NCBI GenBank assembly: GCA_031963465.1
Contig: JASSUG010000001.1
Coordinates: forward strand, 496,001 to 560,000
Reading direction: 5' to 3'
Origin: Mycoavidus cysteinexigens_B
GTDB taxonomy: Bacteria > Pseudomonadota > Gammaproteobacteria > Burkholderiales > Burkholderiaceae
Length of the DNA stretch: 64,000 nt
The notes under the pieces are model-generated. The model worked only from the letters and a program-made list of their open reading frames with translations, did not search any database and was not told where the DNA came from. The translations under genes were made by a program, and so were the position numbers. Shown here piece by piece: positions 18,241 to 29,100 of this stretch. The number at the start of each line of letters is the position of its first letter. Within the stretch, counting starts at the first letter, position 1.

Positions 18241-21200
18241 ATGTTTAATCCAGTTTCCCAAGCCTTCGCAAGTCACCGAGCGCAGGCGCTAGCAGCGCAA
18301 ATCTATCTGGATCAGGCTGATTTGCAAAAGACGGCGCAGCAACTCGAGGTGGCCTTAATCTTATATAACCAAGCAAAAGTCGCCTTCAAAAATATTGCAA
18401 AGACGTGCCAGGTAACGCCCACTTTGTCCGAATTAAAAAGTGCCTTTGCCAACGCACAAACGCCACAAACAGCAGAAGAAAGCGCATTGCGGCGGCGTAT
18501 TGCGGAGGTCTATTTTGAGCGCGGGGAACTTTTGGCTAAATTGGGCAAACCCGACAAAGCACAGGCAAGTTACAAAAAAGCGAAAGCCTGGGGTTATGAG
18601 GAAAAAAAATATCCCTCAATTGGCTATCCTGTTGCGAGTAGTGCCCTCCTAGCTTTGGCTCGGCGATCTCCCTCGGTAGACAAATTAGCGCCGTCGCCTA
18701 CCGAAAAAAATACGTGGGTCGATGATTTTTTTACAAGAGCGCTTGATGCGATTAAGTCATTGAATCGTTGCAATGCGCTGCATTTGTCGCATCCGTCACC
18801 GAGTTTCTTCCTTGTGTATGCACATGACACTAACAATTCAGCATATGGAAAAGCGGACGCCAGCACTTCTCAATACTTTATTCAAAAATTATCTGAAGTT
18901 AGATTAAATCTATATTCGGACCAAACGCCGATGGGGCAGCCTGCAGCAGGTTTTAGCACGCCTGAAGCGGGCGGAAATATAGAAGATATTTTGACCGCTC
19001 AACTCTGTTTATTGCCAACGGATGTAGGCACGAGCAAGCCCGTTGATAAAGTCATTGTATGCTGCTCAGAAGTATTGGAGCGCTACATGGAGGGTGAATA
19101 CTATACGGCTTATTATAAGGCTCTTAAAGTAGCTTACGGCAAAGCCTTTGCACAACAGAGCGATCAAGCGATACGGGATGTGGTCAAGTATTTTTCAGAA
19201 GAAGAAGAACTAAAGAGCCAGTTTCATCATGTACTCACTGAAATCGCTTTTTTACAGATCAGAGCCGACAAACGCGAAGCCAATCAACATGGCATTATCC
19301 CGGTATCGTTAACGAAAAATAGCTATGAGCACTGTTTTAAGCATTTTACTGAAACGACAATCGTCCGAATCGAAGATATTTCTCGGTTTAAAGAGAAGGC
19401 GCTAAAGGGCGAGGAAGTGTATGCCAACCAAGGCCGGCATTGGGTGCTTTTTAAGCTATTAGAACGATTTTTAGTCCACAATGAAAAAGCAAAGGTTTTT
19501 CTCGATAAATTTTGGGCGGGCTATGCCAAGCTGGTTGCGCACCTTCAAGTGCACTCACACCCTGCAACAAAAGAGTGTTTATCTATAGTAAAGGCGACCT
19601 TTCAGGAGATAGAACATGCCTTACTCAATACACTTTGCGATACGGTAGAACGACAGCAACGCGATACTTTCGTAGACCTTAAAGCACTTCAAACTGCGTT
19701 GAAGGCATCATATTCTGCTGAGCGCGTGTCGATCCAACGTCTGTCTGGCCAGACCTTACCGATGGATCATTGCTATATCAATCTAGCGGTGGTGGAGCGT
19801 GAAAAACTAAATAAAAAAGACCAAGAAAATGCAAGCGACCTATCGGCAAGAAAAACGAAAGTGTCACGCCGTACGGTTTTTCATCGGCTACCCAGTTCTG
19901 AAACGATGGATTCCAATCTGGATAAGCAGGTTGTTTTAGAAAAATTATTCGATCCGAACGTGGCCAGTGACGGTCGACAGACGGCTCCTAGACGGATTCT
20001 GATTCGCGGTCGCGCTGGGGTTGGAAAAACAACCCTGTCCAAAAAGATTGTCTATGAATATACACAAACAGGAATGTGGCGTTCGCAATTTGATTGGCTC
20101 TTGTGGATTTCACTGCGCAAACTCAAGGGCAAGCCAAGCGCCGATTTAGAAAACCTGTTCTATGAGGAATATTTTCATACCCATCCTTCAGGCCGTGTGC
20201 TCGCTAAGACACTATGCAGTCAAGTGAATGGCGCGGCCAAAGACAAAACGCTTTTTGTGCTAGATGGCTGGGATGAAGTTGCGCAGGAATGGGACGCGGC
20301 GCACCCAATGACAACCTTTTTGAAGGATCTGCTCAATCGACCTGCTGTCATTGTGACCTCCCGACCTCAGGTGGACTTGCAAGAGGTGCGGCCTATGGAT
20401 TTGGAATTAGAGACTTTAGGCTTTAGCTCAGAAAACGTAGAGGCCTATCTGAATAACCGAGACATCGTGCTACCCAAGCATGCCGAGGCGATTCGGCATT
20501 TGATGCGAGACAATCCCTTTGTTCAGGAAATGGTCAATGTGCCCATTCAGTTAGACACCTTGGTGTTTAGCTGGGATGAAATCCGGCGGATGCAGCAAAC
20601 ATCGATAACGATCACAGCGCTATATCAGGCGATGACAAATAAACTGTGGCGCAAGGATATCCTCAGACTGGAGAAGCAGATAGATGGGAAGGTATTAACA
20701 GAGAGTACCCTGAATGCGCTTAGAACAACAGTGCGTATCGAACAACCTATCAAAGCAGAGAAAGCTTTTCTGTGCAATTTGGCTTTTAAGGGGCTACAGG
20801 AAAACCGTATCGAATTTAAGCTTCCTTATCTGGATGCTCTCATTGAACAGCTTCAAGACAGTGGTTTTTCACTGCCGCTTACGCTGGAAGATGATCTTAA
20901 AAAACTCTCCTTCTTGCAGATGGAGGATCTAGATAAAGACGAAGCCCAGCGTAGCTACTCTTTTAGGCATAAGACTTTTCAGGAATTTTTTGCAGCCAGG
21001 TACTTTGCTCAACATTGGGAAGCGGCGCAAAACCTGACTGTGTTGCGTCCGCTCTTAAAGAAAGAGGGTAGCCCTACTCCAGAGGAATTTCTCCAGCAGC
21101 ATAAGTACAACCCTCAATATGAAATCATGTGGTGGTTTGTCGCAGGCTTTTTGCGTGGCGAGGCACTGAATCGTTTTTTTAAAATGCTAGAAGCTGAACC

Positions 21201-23076
21201 TCGTGATCTCTTAGGAGTGCACCATCAGCGTCTGATTATGAACTGTTTGCATGAAGCAGACCGTACGTCTGTGTTTGGACTCAGCCCTAAGATCAGGGCT
21301 GGGCTGGAGCAGCGTTTTAAGCAATGGTTGGAATTGGAAATCAAGATACGGGGGGAATGTACATTAGCAGAACTGCCTACGTGTCCCGAGCATCTATTGC
21401 AGTCTTTCCTTCAAAGCATGGCATCTACCGAATCAAAACAGGCTGCTGCGAAAGCCTGCAGGAAGCGATCAGCCTTATCACAAGCCACTCTAAACGACCT
21501 CCTTATCATTATCAAAGATGATAGTAATGCAGCAAAGAGGATGGCGGCTATCGCCTTAGGCCGTCAGACTTCTTTACCGGAAGCCACTCTTGAAGAGCTA
21601 ATCACCTTTATCAAAGAAGGGGATATGTGGGTGAAAGAGGCTGCGGCTGACGCTTTAGGTGGTCACTCCTCTTTATCGAAAACCATCCTAAAAAATCTCA
21701 GGGCTTTTGTAACAGATAGTCATTATCAAGTGAGGCAGGCAGCAGTTAAAGTTTTAGGTCGTCAGACCTCTTTGTCGGAAGCCACCATAAAAGATTTGAT
21801 TGCCCTTATCAAAGATGAGAATGATCAGGTGAGACGGGCAGCGGCAAGAGCCTTAGGCGGTCAGAGCGCTTTACCGGAAGCCGCTCTAAAAGGTCTGATT
21901 ACTCTTATCAAAGATGGAAATAATGAGGTGAAGTGGGCGGCGTCTGACACGTTAGGCCATCAGACCTCTTTACCAGGAGTTGCTCTAAAAGACCTGATCG
22001 CCCTTCTCGAAGATGAAAATAATGTGGTGAAGGAGGTGGCGGCTCGCGCCTTAGGCTATCAGCATCAAAGCGCTTTACCAGAAGCTGCCCTAAAAGGTCT
22101 AATCGCTCTTATCAAAAACGGAAGTAATCCGGCGAAGCGGATAGCGGCTGATACCTTAGGCCGTCAGGCTGCTTTGCCGGACGCTATTCTAGAAGATCTG
22201 ATCTCCCTTATCAAAGATGGAAATAATTGGGTGAGGGAGGCAGCGGCTGAAGCCTTAGGGCGTCAAACTTCGTTACCGTTAGAAATTTTAAAAAACCTAA
22301 AGACCCTTATCAAAGATGGGAATAAGTGGGAGAGAGGTGCAGCGGCTCGCGCCCTAGGCCGTCAAACTGCTTTACCAGAAGCTGCCCTCAAAGCCCTACG
22401 GGCCCCTATCAAAGATCAGAATAATTGGAAGAGGCAGGCAGCGGCTCGCGCCTTAGGCCGCCAGACCGCTTTACCGGAAATCGCCCTAAAAGGTTTAAAG
22501 CCCCTTATCAAAGATGAGAATAATTGGGCAGCGGCTCACGCTTTAAGCGGTCAGAGCGCTTTACCGGACATAGCACTAAAAAATCTGCTCGACCTTATCA
22601 AAGATGATAATACGAAGTGGTGGGTGTCTCAAACCTTAAGCCGTCAGAGCGCTTCACCAGAAGCGACTTTAAAAGATTTGATTGTGCTCTTGCAATATCA
22701 AGAAGGAGCGCTACTACACCTGTTGGAAACGCAAGGGGGAGCACTTGCTGTTTATCGCTTGATGCCTACTTTTGAACAGCAGGACGTAGAATGGCTCTAC
22801 AAGGCCTACTTACTTAAAGCACAAAGATTTAGCCAGATAGCCCCGTTTTATATGCAAAACGATACACTCTGTTTTTATACCTCTGAGGGGTTCCAGACAG
22901 TGCCATTTGCTAGTTCAGACCAAGCGGCTGAATTTAGACAAACGCTTCGAAAGGTGCAGCAGGACTTGGGTATTTCACTAGACTCTGCTCCAGAAAAGGC
23001 GCGGAGTATCCCCTCCATCAAGCAAAACCGACTTGGAATTTCTGTGGTGGATCAAGCTACACAAACAGAAACTTAA
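18241..23076 (+). CDS. NLR-like protein: TPR-like, TIR/SEFIR-like, NACHT ATPase, HEAT repeats (paralogue 1)
   Basis: A 1611-residue multidomain protein. Residues about 1-125 are helical and TPR-like (LYNQAKVAFKNI, YFERGELLAKLGKPDKAQASY). Residues about 180-390 resemble a TIR or SEFIR domain (FFLVYAHD, LYSDQTPMG, DKVIVCCSEVLERY, HHVLTEIAFLQI, GIIPVSL). A NACHT module follows, with Walker A GRAGVGKTT at about 590 and Walker B LFVLDGWDEV at about 671, then the NACHT-associated FRHKTFQEFFAARYF. From about 1079 come twelve HEAT-type repeats of about 33 residues and a C-terminal cap shared with the next gene. The ATG at 18241 is chosen because AGGAA at 18228-18232 is correctly spaced and the paralogue starts at the same point. 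This is the plan of STAND immune receptors; its actual role, in antiviral defence or toward the fungal host, is inference. Confidence 0.85.
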   Translation: MFNPVSQAFASHRAQALAAQIYLDQADLQKTAQQLEVALILYNQAKVAFKNIAKTCQVTPTLSELKSAFANAQTPQTAEESALRRRIAEVYFERGELLAKLGKPDKAQASYKKAKAWGYEEKKYPSIGYPVASSALLALARRSPSVDKLAPSPTEKNTWVDDFFTRALDAIKSLNRCNALHLSHPSPSFFLVYAHDTNNSAYGKADASTSQYFIQKLSEVRLNLYSDQTPMGQPAAGFSTPEAGGNIEDILTAQLCLLPTDVGTSKPVDKVIVCCSEVLERYMEGEYYTAYYKALKVAYGKAFAQQSDQAIRDVVKYFSEEEELKSQFHHVLTEIAFLQIRADKREANQHGIIPVSLTKNSYEHCFKHFTETTIVRIEDISRFKEKALKGEEVYANQGRHWVLFKLLERFLVHNEKAKVFLDKFWAGYAKLVAHLQVHSHPATKECLSIVKATFQEIEHALLNTLCDTVERQQRDTFVDLKALQTALKASYSAERVSIQRLSGQTLPMDHCYINLAVVEREKLNKKDQENASDLSARKTKVSRRTVFHRLPSSETMDSNLDKQVVLEKLFDPNVASDGRQTAPRRILIRGRAGVGKTTLSKKIVYEYTQTGMWRSQFDWLLWISLRKLKGKPSADLENLFYEEYFHTHPSGRVLAKTLCSQVNGAAKDKTLFVLDGWDEVAQEWDAAHPMTTFLKDLLNRPAVIVTSRPQVDLQEVRPMDLELETLGFSSENVEAYLNNRDIVLPKHAEAIRHLMRDNPFVQEMVNVPIQLDTLVFSWDEIRRMQQTSITITALYQAMTNKLWRKDILRLEKQIDGKVLTESTLNALRTTVRIEQPIKAEKAFLCNLAFKGLQENRIEFKLPYLDALIEQLQDSGFSLPLTLEDDLKKLSFLQMEDLDKDEAQRSYSFRHKTFQEFFAARYFAQHWEAAQNLTVLRPLLKKEGSPTPEEFLQQHKYNPQYEIMWWFVAGFLRGEALNRFFKMLEAEPRDLLGVHHQRLIMNCLHEADRTSVFGLSPKIRAGLEQRFKQWLELEIKIRGECTLAELPTCPEHLLQSFLQSMASTESKQAAAKACRKRSALSQATLNDLLIIIKDDSNAAKRMAAIALGRQTSLPEATLEELITFIKEGDMWVKEAAADALGGHSSLSKTILKNLRAFVTDSHYQVRQAAVKVLGRQTSLSEATIKDLIALIKDENDQVRRAAARALGGQSALPEAALKGLITLIKDGNNEVKWAASDTLGHQTSLPGVALKDLIALLEDENNVVKEVAARALGYQHQSALPEAALKGLIALIKNGSNPAKRIAADTLGRQAALPDAILEDLISLIKDGNNWVREAAAEALGRQTSLPLEILKNLKTLIKDGNKWERGAAARALGRQTALPEAALKALRAPIKDQNNWKRQAAARALGRQTALPEIALKGLKPLIKDENNWAAAHALSGQSALPDIALKNLLDLIKDDNTKWWVSQTLSRQSASPEATLKDLIVLLQYQEGALLHLLETQGGALAVYRLMPTFEQQDVEWLYKAYLLKAQRFSQIAPFYMQNDTLCFYTSEGFQTVPFASSDQAAEFRQTLRKVQQDLGISLDSAPEKARSIPSIKQNRLGISVVDQATQTET
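21475..22650 (+). repeat. HEAT-repeat array of paralogue 1 (about 12 units)
   Basis: Tandem coding repeats with a period of about 99 bases (33 residues) and consensus LPEAALKxLIxLIKDxNNxV followed by a (K/R)xAAxxALGRQTS segment. One unit has a two-residue insertion (GYQHQSA) and the last two or three are shortened. The repeats are more diverged from each other than those of paralogue 2. Confidence 0.9.
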
Positions 23077-23110
23077 AATTGTTATAGCTCAATAATTGTT
23101 ATAGCTCAAT
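23077..23110 (+). repeat. Perfect 17-bp tandem duplication between the two NACHT genes
   Basis: AATTGTTATAGCTCAAT occurs twice back to back (23077-23093 and 23094-23110), starting directly after the stop codon of paralogue 1 and ending 29 bases before the ATG of paralogue 2. Only 62 bases separate the genes, so they could be co-transcribed. The duplication may affect regulation or may be a simple slippage product. Confidence 0.9.
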
Positions 23111-23138
23111 TAAACCAATCAATATAGGAAGGTTGACG

Positions 23139-26100
23139 ATGTTTGGCAATTCTGTTTCCAAAGCCCAAGCAGGTAATGAAGCGCAGGTGCTAGCGCAAGC
23201 CTATCTAGATCAAGCTCGCTCGCAAAAAATAGAGCAGGATCCCAAGGTGGCCTTAGCCTTCTACGACAAAGCAAAAGTCGCCTTCAAAAATATTGCGAAT
23301 GCACGCCAACTGGCTCCTCCTTTATCCGAAGTGAAAAGTGCTTTGATCCAAGCACGTACGCCTGATACTCCAGAAGACGAGGCATTACGGCAGCGCATCG
23401 CGGAGGTTTATTTTGAGCGAGCGGAACTCTTGCAGGAATTAGGAAAATTCGGCAAAGCGCAGGCGAGCTACGAAAAAGCCGAAGACTGGGGCTATGAAGG
23501 GGGAAAGCCTACCTCCATCCCTCCTGCGGTTATGCTATCTGTGCGCGGTATGCCGGCGTTGGCTCAGACTGCCATACCTACCTCAATGCCATCGCAGCAG
23601 CTGGCTGCCTCGTCAGCCGAGAAAAATAGCGCGCTGGTGGAATATCTGTTTGAAAAGGCACTGTTGACGCTTAGCTCCTTAGAGGTGCCGAATAAACCCA
23701 GCCTTTTTCTGGTATATGCACACGACAATCCCATTCACGGGAAGGCCGAGGCGTCTACATCTAAATATTTAATCGAGAGGTTATCTAGCATCCGAGGGGT
23801 CAACCTGTATTCGGACCAAACGCCAATGGGTCAAATGTATTCAAGCTCGGTGGAAGATCTGAAAGGGGATGGCAAGCTAAACGATATCTTAACCAATCAG
23901 CTTTGTTTGCTGCCCGCGCGGTTAATAAAAGAGGTGAATCTAGTCGATAAGGTTGTGGTGTGTTGTTCTGAGGTATTAGGAAGCTATCTAAAATGGCCGG
24001 ACTATCAAAAGTTTTATGAGGAACTTCGAGAAGCGTATGACGAAGATCGAGAGGCCTATCTCAAAGGCGGTGAACAACTGGGTCCATCGGCAATACGTGA
24101 GGTGGTCAGAAAATTTTCGCAAGAGGAAGAGTGTAAGTCGGGGTTCCATCATGTGTTGACGGAAATGGCTTTTTTACAAATCCGCGCAGAGCATCTGAAA
24201 GGTCAACACGGCATTATCCCGGTATCGTTAACGCCAAATAGCTATGAGGAGTGCCTGGCGCATTTTATTCCAGCGACAGCGGTTCGGATGGAAGACATAC
24301 TGCGCTTTGAAGAGCAAGCGCAAGCAGGACGAGAAGTGCATGCGAATCAAAGTCGGCATGGGGTGCTATTTAAGCTGATCGAGCGGCTGTTAGCGGGTAG
24401 TGACGAAGCCCAAATGTTTCTGAATAAGTTTTGGCAGGGGCACAGCGATTGTATTTCGCATTTGAAGAGCGATTCAAAGTTTGGTGAGCTTGAGTTTGCC
24501 CAGATCGTAGACAGTATTTTCGATGGCATACGGAAGGCGTTGCACAATGAGCTTGTCTCCACCGTACAACAAGCACGTAGCCTCTTCTCAATAAATCTGC
24601 GCGAAGCGCTGTACCAGCATTATCAACGCTCTAATCTCTCGATTCAGCGGGTATCGGGCCAAATAGCATCACTGGACGATTGCTACATCAATCTTGCAAT
24701 CGTCGACAGTCACGCTCAACGGGAAAAAGATCGGGCTGAACTGACAAAGCAGGCATCGACTTTCGAGCGCCTATCAAGCGGTGAGCAACTTCAATCGACC
24801 AATTACTTGAAGTCCATTTCACTAGCCAATCTTTTCGATTCTCAAAAATTACGCGATGGCTCAACCGGCATTCCTAAGCGGATTTTGATTCAAGGACGAG
24901 CAGGGGTTGGTAAGACGACCTTATGCAAAAAGCTGGTGTATGAGTATCACCATAATGGGCTTTGGCAGGATCAGTTTGAATGTGTGTTGTGGGTGCCGTT
25001 GCGGCAACTGAAGACACTTGAATATTATAGCTTGGAAACATTGCTTAGCGAGCACTATTTTGTCAACCAAGAAAATGCGAAGGCGTTAGCACGGGCTTTT
25101 CATCAATATCAGGACAAAACTCTCTTTATTTTAGATGGCTTACATGAAGTGGTCGATGAACTTCATAAAGGCCGTCCGTTGAGCCGATTTTTAAAGGAAT
25201 TACTGAATCAAAAGCATGTGGTCATGACCTCCCGACCTGCAGGCGTCGATTCCCATTTACTGGATCAGTTGGATTTAGAGTTAGAAACGGCGGGTTTTAC
25301 GCTGGAGAGCGTAGGGGTATATATCCAGAAGTTTGCGCCCCCATCCAGCCAAGCCGCTATTCAGCAGTTTATAGAGCGCACCCCTGTGATTCAGGGGCTA
25401 GTCAATATCCCGATTCAGCTCGATGCATTGTGCTATAGCTGGGATAGCCTCCCCCAAAATCAAGCCGTGACCATGGCGATGCTGTACGAAGCGATAGTTG
25501 ATAAATTATGGCGTAAAGATGGCCTACGGTTAGAAAAACAAGACAAAGGTGAAATATTAGGGACTAATGTCATCCAAATGTCTTCGAAGGCTAAATTAGC
25601 AAAGTTGATGGGGGATGAGATTTATTACTTAGGTTATTTAGCCTTTAAGGGGCTAGAAGAAGGGAAAATAGAATTTAGTTTAGACGAATTAGATCTGCGC
25701 CAAACAGAGTTTGAGGATAGGCCTTTGGGGAAAGAGTTATCTTTCACCTTTACCACCGATCTGAAGCAGACTTCCTTTTTACATACGGTCGATGTTGGCC
25801 TTCGCGAATCAGATCGTCACTATCATTTCTTGCATTCGACGTTTCATGAATTCTTTGCTGCGCAGTTCTTAGTCAGGCATCTGCAAGCATATGCAGAAGT
25901 TGCGCCGATTGATTTAGGTTTAATGCTGAGTCAGGAGACACTACACACCTTTATCGCTACACATAAATATAACCCACGTTATGAAATTGTATGGTGGATG
26001 GTAGCGGGGTTGCTCAAAGGAAATGCGTTAAAAGGTTTTTTTAATCTATTGGAGGCCGCTCCATTTGATTTGGTCGGCGGCCGTCATCAGCAGATGATAA

Positions 26101-29100
26101 TGGGGTGCTTGGGTGAGTCGCGTGCCCAACTGGATCAAACCATAATCAATAATCTAGAAGCCAAGCTGATGCAGTGCTTACAGCTTGAGATGAAATTGAG
26201 CGAAGATGCCTGGAGTGAACTGAGTCGCCAGAAGGCTTTTCCGGAGCGTCTGCTCCTCACGTGGTTAGATCAACCTGCAGGGCAGAAATCGAGCATTATT
26301 CGCATCTTAGGCGCACGTCCCATTTTATCTACAAACGCTATCTCGGCCTTGATCGACGCTTTACAGGATCCAGAGTGGAATGTCAGGTCTGCGGCTGCGA
26401 GTGCATTAGGCGGCCAAGCCACATTGTCCGAAATCGCCCTCCAAGCCTTGGCCGATGCTTTACACGATAAAAATGAGGTTATCAGATGGTCAGCCGTGAA
26501 TGCGTTAGGAGGTCAGGCCACGCTGTCTGAAGCTGCTCTCGAAGCCTTGACTCGCGCTGCACAGGATAAAAATGAAGTTGTCAGAGGGGCAGCCGTGACC
26601 GCGTTAAATGGCCAGGCCACGCAGTCCGAAAAGGCCTTTCAAGCTTTAATTAGTGCTTTACGGGATAAAAATGCGTCTGTCCGATCTGGAGCTGCAGGTG
26701 CCTTAGGTGGCCAAGAAACGCTGCCCGAAGCCGCTTTTAGCGCCTTGATCTGTGCTTTACAGGATCCAGAGTGGAATGTCAGAGATGCGGCTGCGAGAGG
26801 GTTAGGTGGTCAAGAAACGCTGCCCGAAGGTGCCATTCCAGCCTTGATTGGTGCTTTACAGGATAAAAATGCGTATGTCAAGTATACGGCCGCGAGCACG
26901 TTAAGGGGCCAGGTTACGCTGCCTGAAGCCGCCCTTCAATCCTTGGTTGGTGCTCTACAGGATGAAAATTCATCAGTTCAGTCTTGGGCCACGAAGGTGT
27001 TAAAAAACCAGAAAACACTACCCGAAGCCGTCCTTCAAGCCTTGATTGGCGCTTCACAGGATAAAAATGAAGTTGTCAGATGGGCGGCCGTGAACGCGTT
27101 AGGGGGCCAGGCCATGCAGTCTGAGATGGCCCTTCAAGCCTTAATTAACGCTTTACAGGATAAAAATGCGTCTGTCCGATCTGAGGCTGCGAGGGCGTTA
27201 GAGTGGAAAAAAATGCTGCCTGAGACGGCTCTTAACGCCTTGATTAATGCTTTACAGGATCCAGAGTGGAATGTCAGGTCTGCTGCCGCGAGCGCATTAG
27301 GGGGCCAGATTACGCTGCCCGAAGCGGCCCTTCAAGCTTTGGTTAGTACTCTACAGAACAAAAATGGATCTGTTAGGTCTTTGGCCACAAAAATGTTAAG
27401 AGGCCAGAAAACACTGTCCGAAACCGCCCTTCAAGCCTTGATTGGCGCTTTACAGGATCCAGAGTGGAATGTCAAAAATTTGGCTGCGAGAGTATTAGGT
27501 GACCAAGAAACGCTGCCCGAAGGCGCCATTCCAGCCTTGATTGGCACTCTAGAGGATGAAAATGCGTATGTTAGGTATACCGCCGCAAGCGCATTAAGTG
27601 GACAGGGTACTCTGCCCGAAATTGCCCTTCAAGCCTTGGTTAGCGCTCTACAGGATGAAAATGCATCGGTTCGGTCTTTGGCCTCAAAGGTGTTAAAAGG
27701 TCAGAAAACACTGCCGGAAGCCGCGCTTCAAGCCTTGATTGGCGCTTCACGGGATAAAAATAAAGTTGTTAGATGGGCGGCCGTGAACGCGTTAGATGGC
27801 CAGGCCATGCAGTCTGAGATGGCCCTTCAAGCCTTAATTAGCGCTTTACAGGATCAAAATGCGTCTGTCCGATCTGAGGCTGCGAGGGCGTTAGAGAGAA
27901 AAAGAATGCTGCCCAAAGCGGCTCTTAGCGCCTTGATTCCTGGTTTACAGGATTCAGATTGGAGTATCAGATCTGTGGCCGCGAGAATATTAGGAGGCCA
28001 AATTACACTGCCAGAAACCGCCCTTCAAGCCTTGATTGGTGCTCTACAGGATGAAAATGCATCGGTTAGGTCTTGGGCTGCGAAGGTGTTAAGAGGCCAG
28101 AAAACGCTGCCCGAAGCCGTCCTTCAAGCCTTAATTAGTGCCCTACAGGATGAAAGTGCATATGTCAGATCTGCGGCCGCGAGCGCATTAGGGGGCCAAG
28201 AAACACTGCCGGAAGCCGCCATTCAAACTTTGATTGAGGCTCTACAGGATGAAAATGCATCCGTTAAGTCTTGGGTGGCGAAGGTATTAAGAGGTCAGAG
28301 AACACTGTCTGAAGCTGCCCTTCAAGTCTTGCGAGATACAGAGCACAATGTCATAAATGCGGCTGCGAGAGTATTGGATAGCCAGAAAATGCTGCCGGAA
28401 GCGGCTCTCCATACCTTGATCAGCGCTTCACAGTATCCAGAGTGGAATGTCAGGTCTGCAGCCGCGAGTGCGTTAGGGCGTCAGGCTACGCTGCCCGAAG
28501 CCGCCCTTCAAACCTTAATTGGCGCTCTACAGGATGAAAATGCGCATGTCAGATCTGCAGCTGTGAGCGCGTTAGGGGAACAGGCTATGCTGCTCGAAGT
28601 TGCCCTTCAATCATTGATTGGCGCTCTACGGGATGAAAATGCATCGGTGAGGTCTTTGGCCGCAAAGGTGTTAAGAGGCCAAAAAACACTGCCTGAAGTT
28701 GCCCTTCAATCCTTGATTGATGCTCTACACGATGAAAATACGTATGTTAGGGATGCGGCTGCAAGCGCGTTTGGGGACCAAATTACGTTGCCGGAAGCTG
28801 CCCTTCAATCCTTGATTGGCGCTCTAGAAGATGAAAATGCATCGGTTAGATCTTGGGTCGCGAAGGTATTAAGAGGCCAGAAAACGCTGCCCGAAGCCGC
28901 TCTTCAAGCCTTAGTTGGCGTTTTACAGGATCCAAAGCAAAATGTCATGGATGCAGCCGTGAGCGTGTTAGGTGACCAGAAAACGCTGCCCGAAGCCACT
29001 GTTCTAGCCCTGATCAGCGCATTACAGGATGAAAATGCGTATGTTAAATCTTGGGCCGCAAGAACGTTAGCCAGTCAGCAAACGCTGCCGGAAGTCGCTC

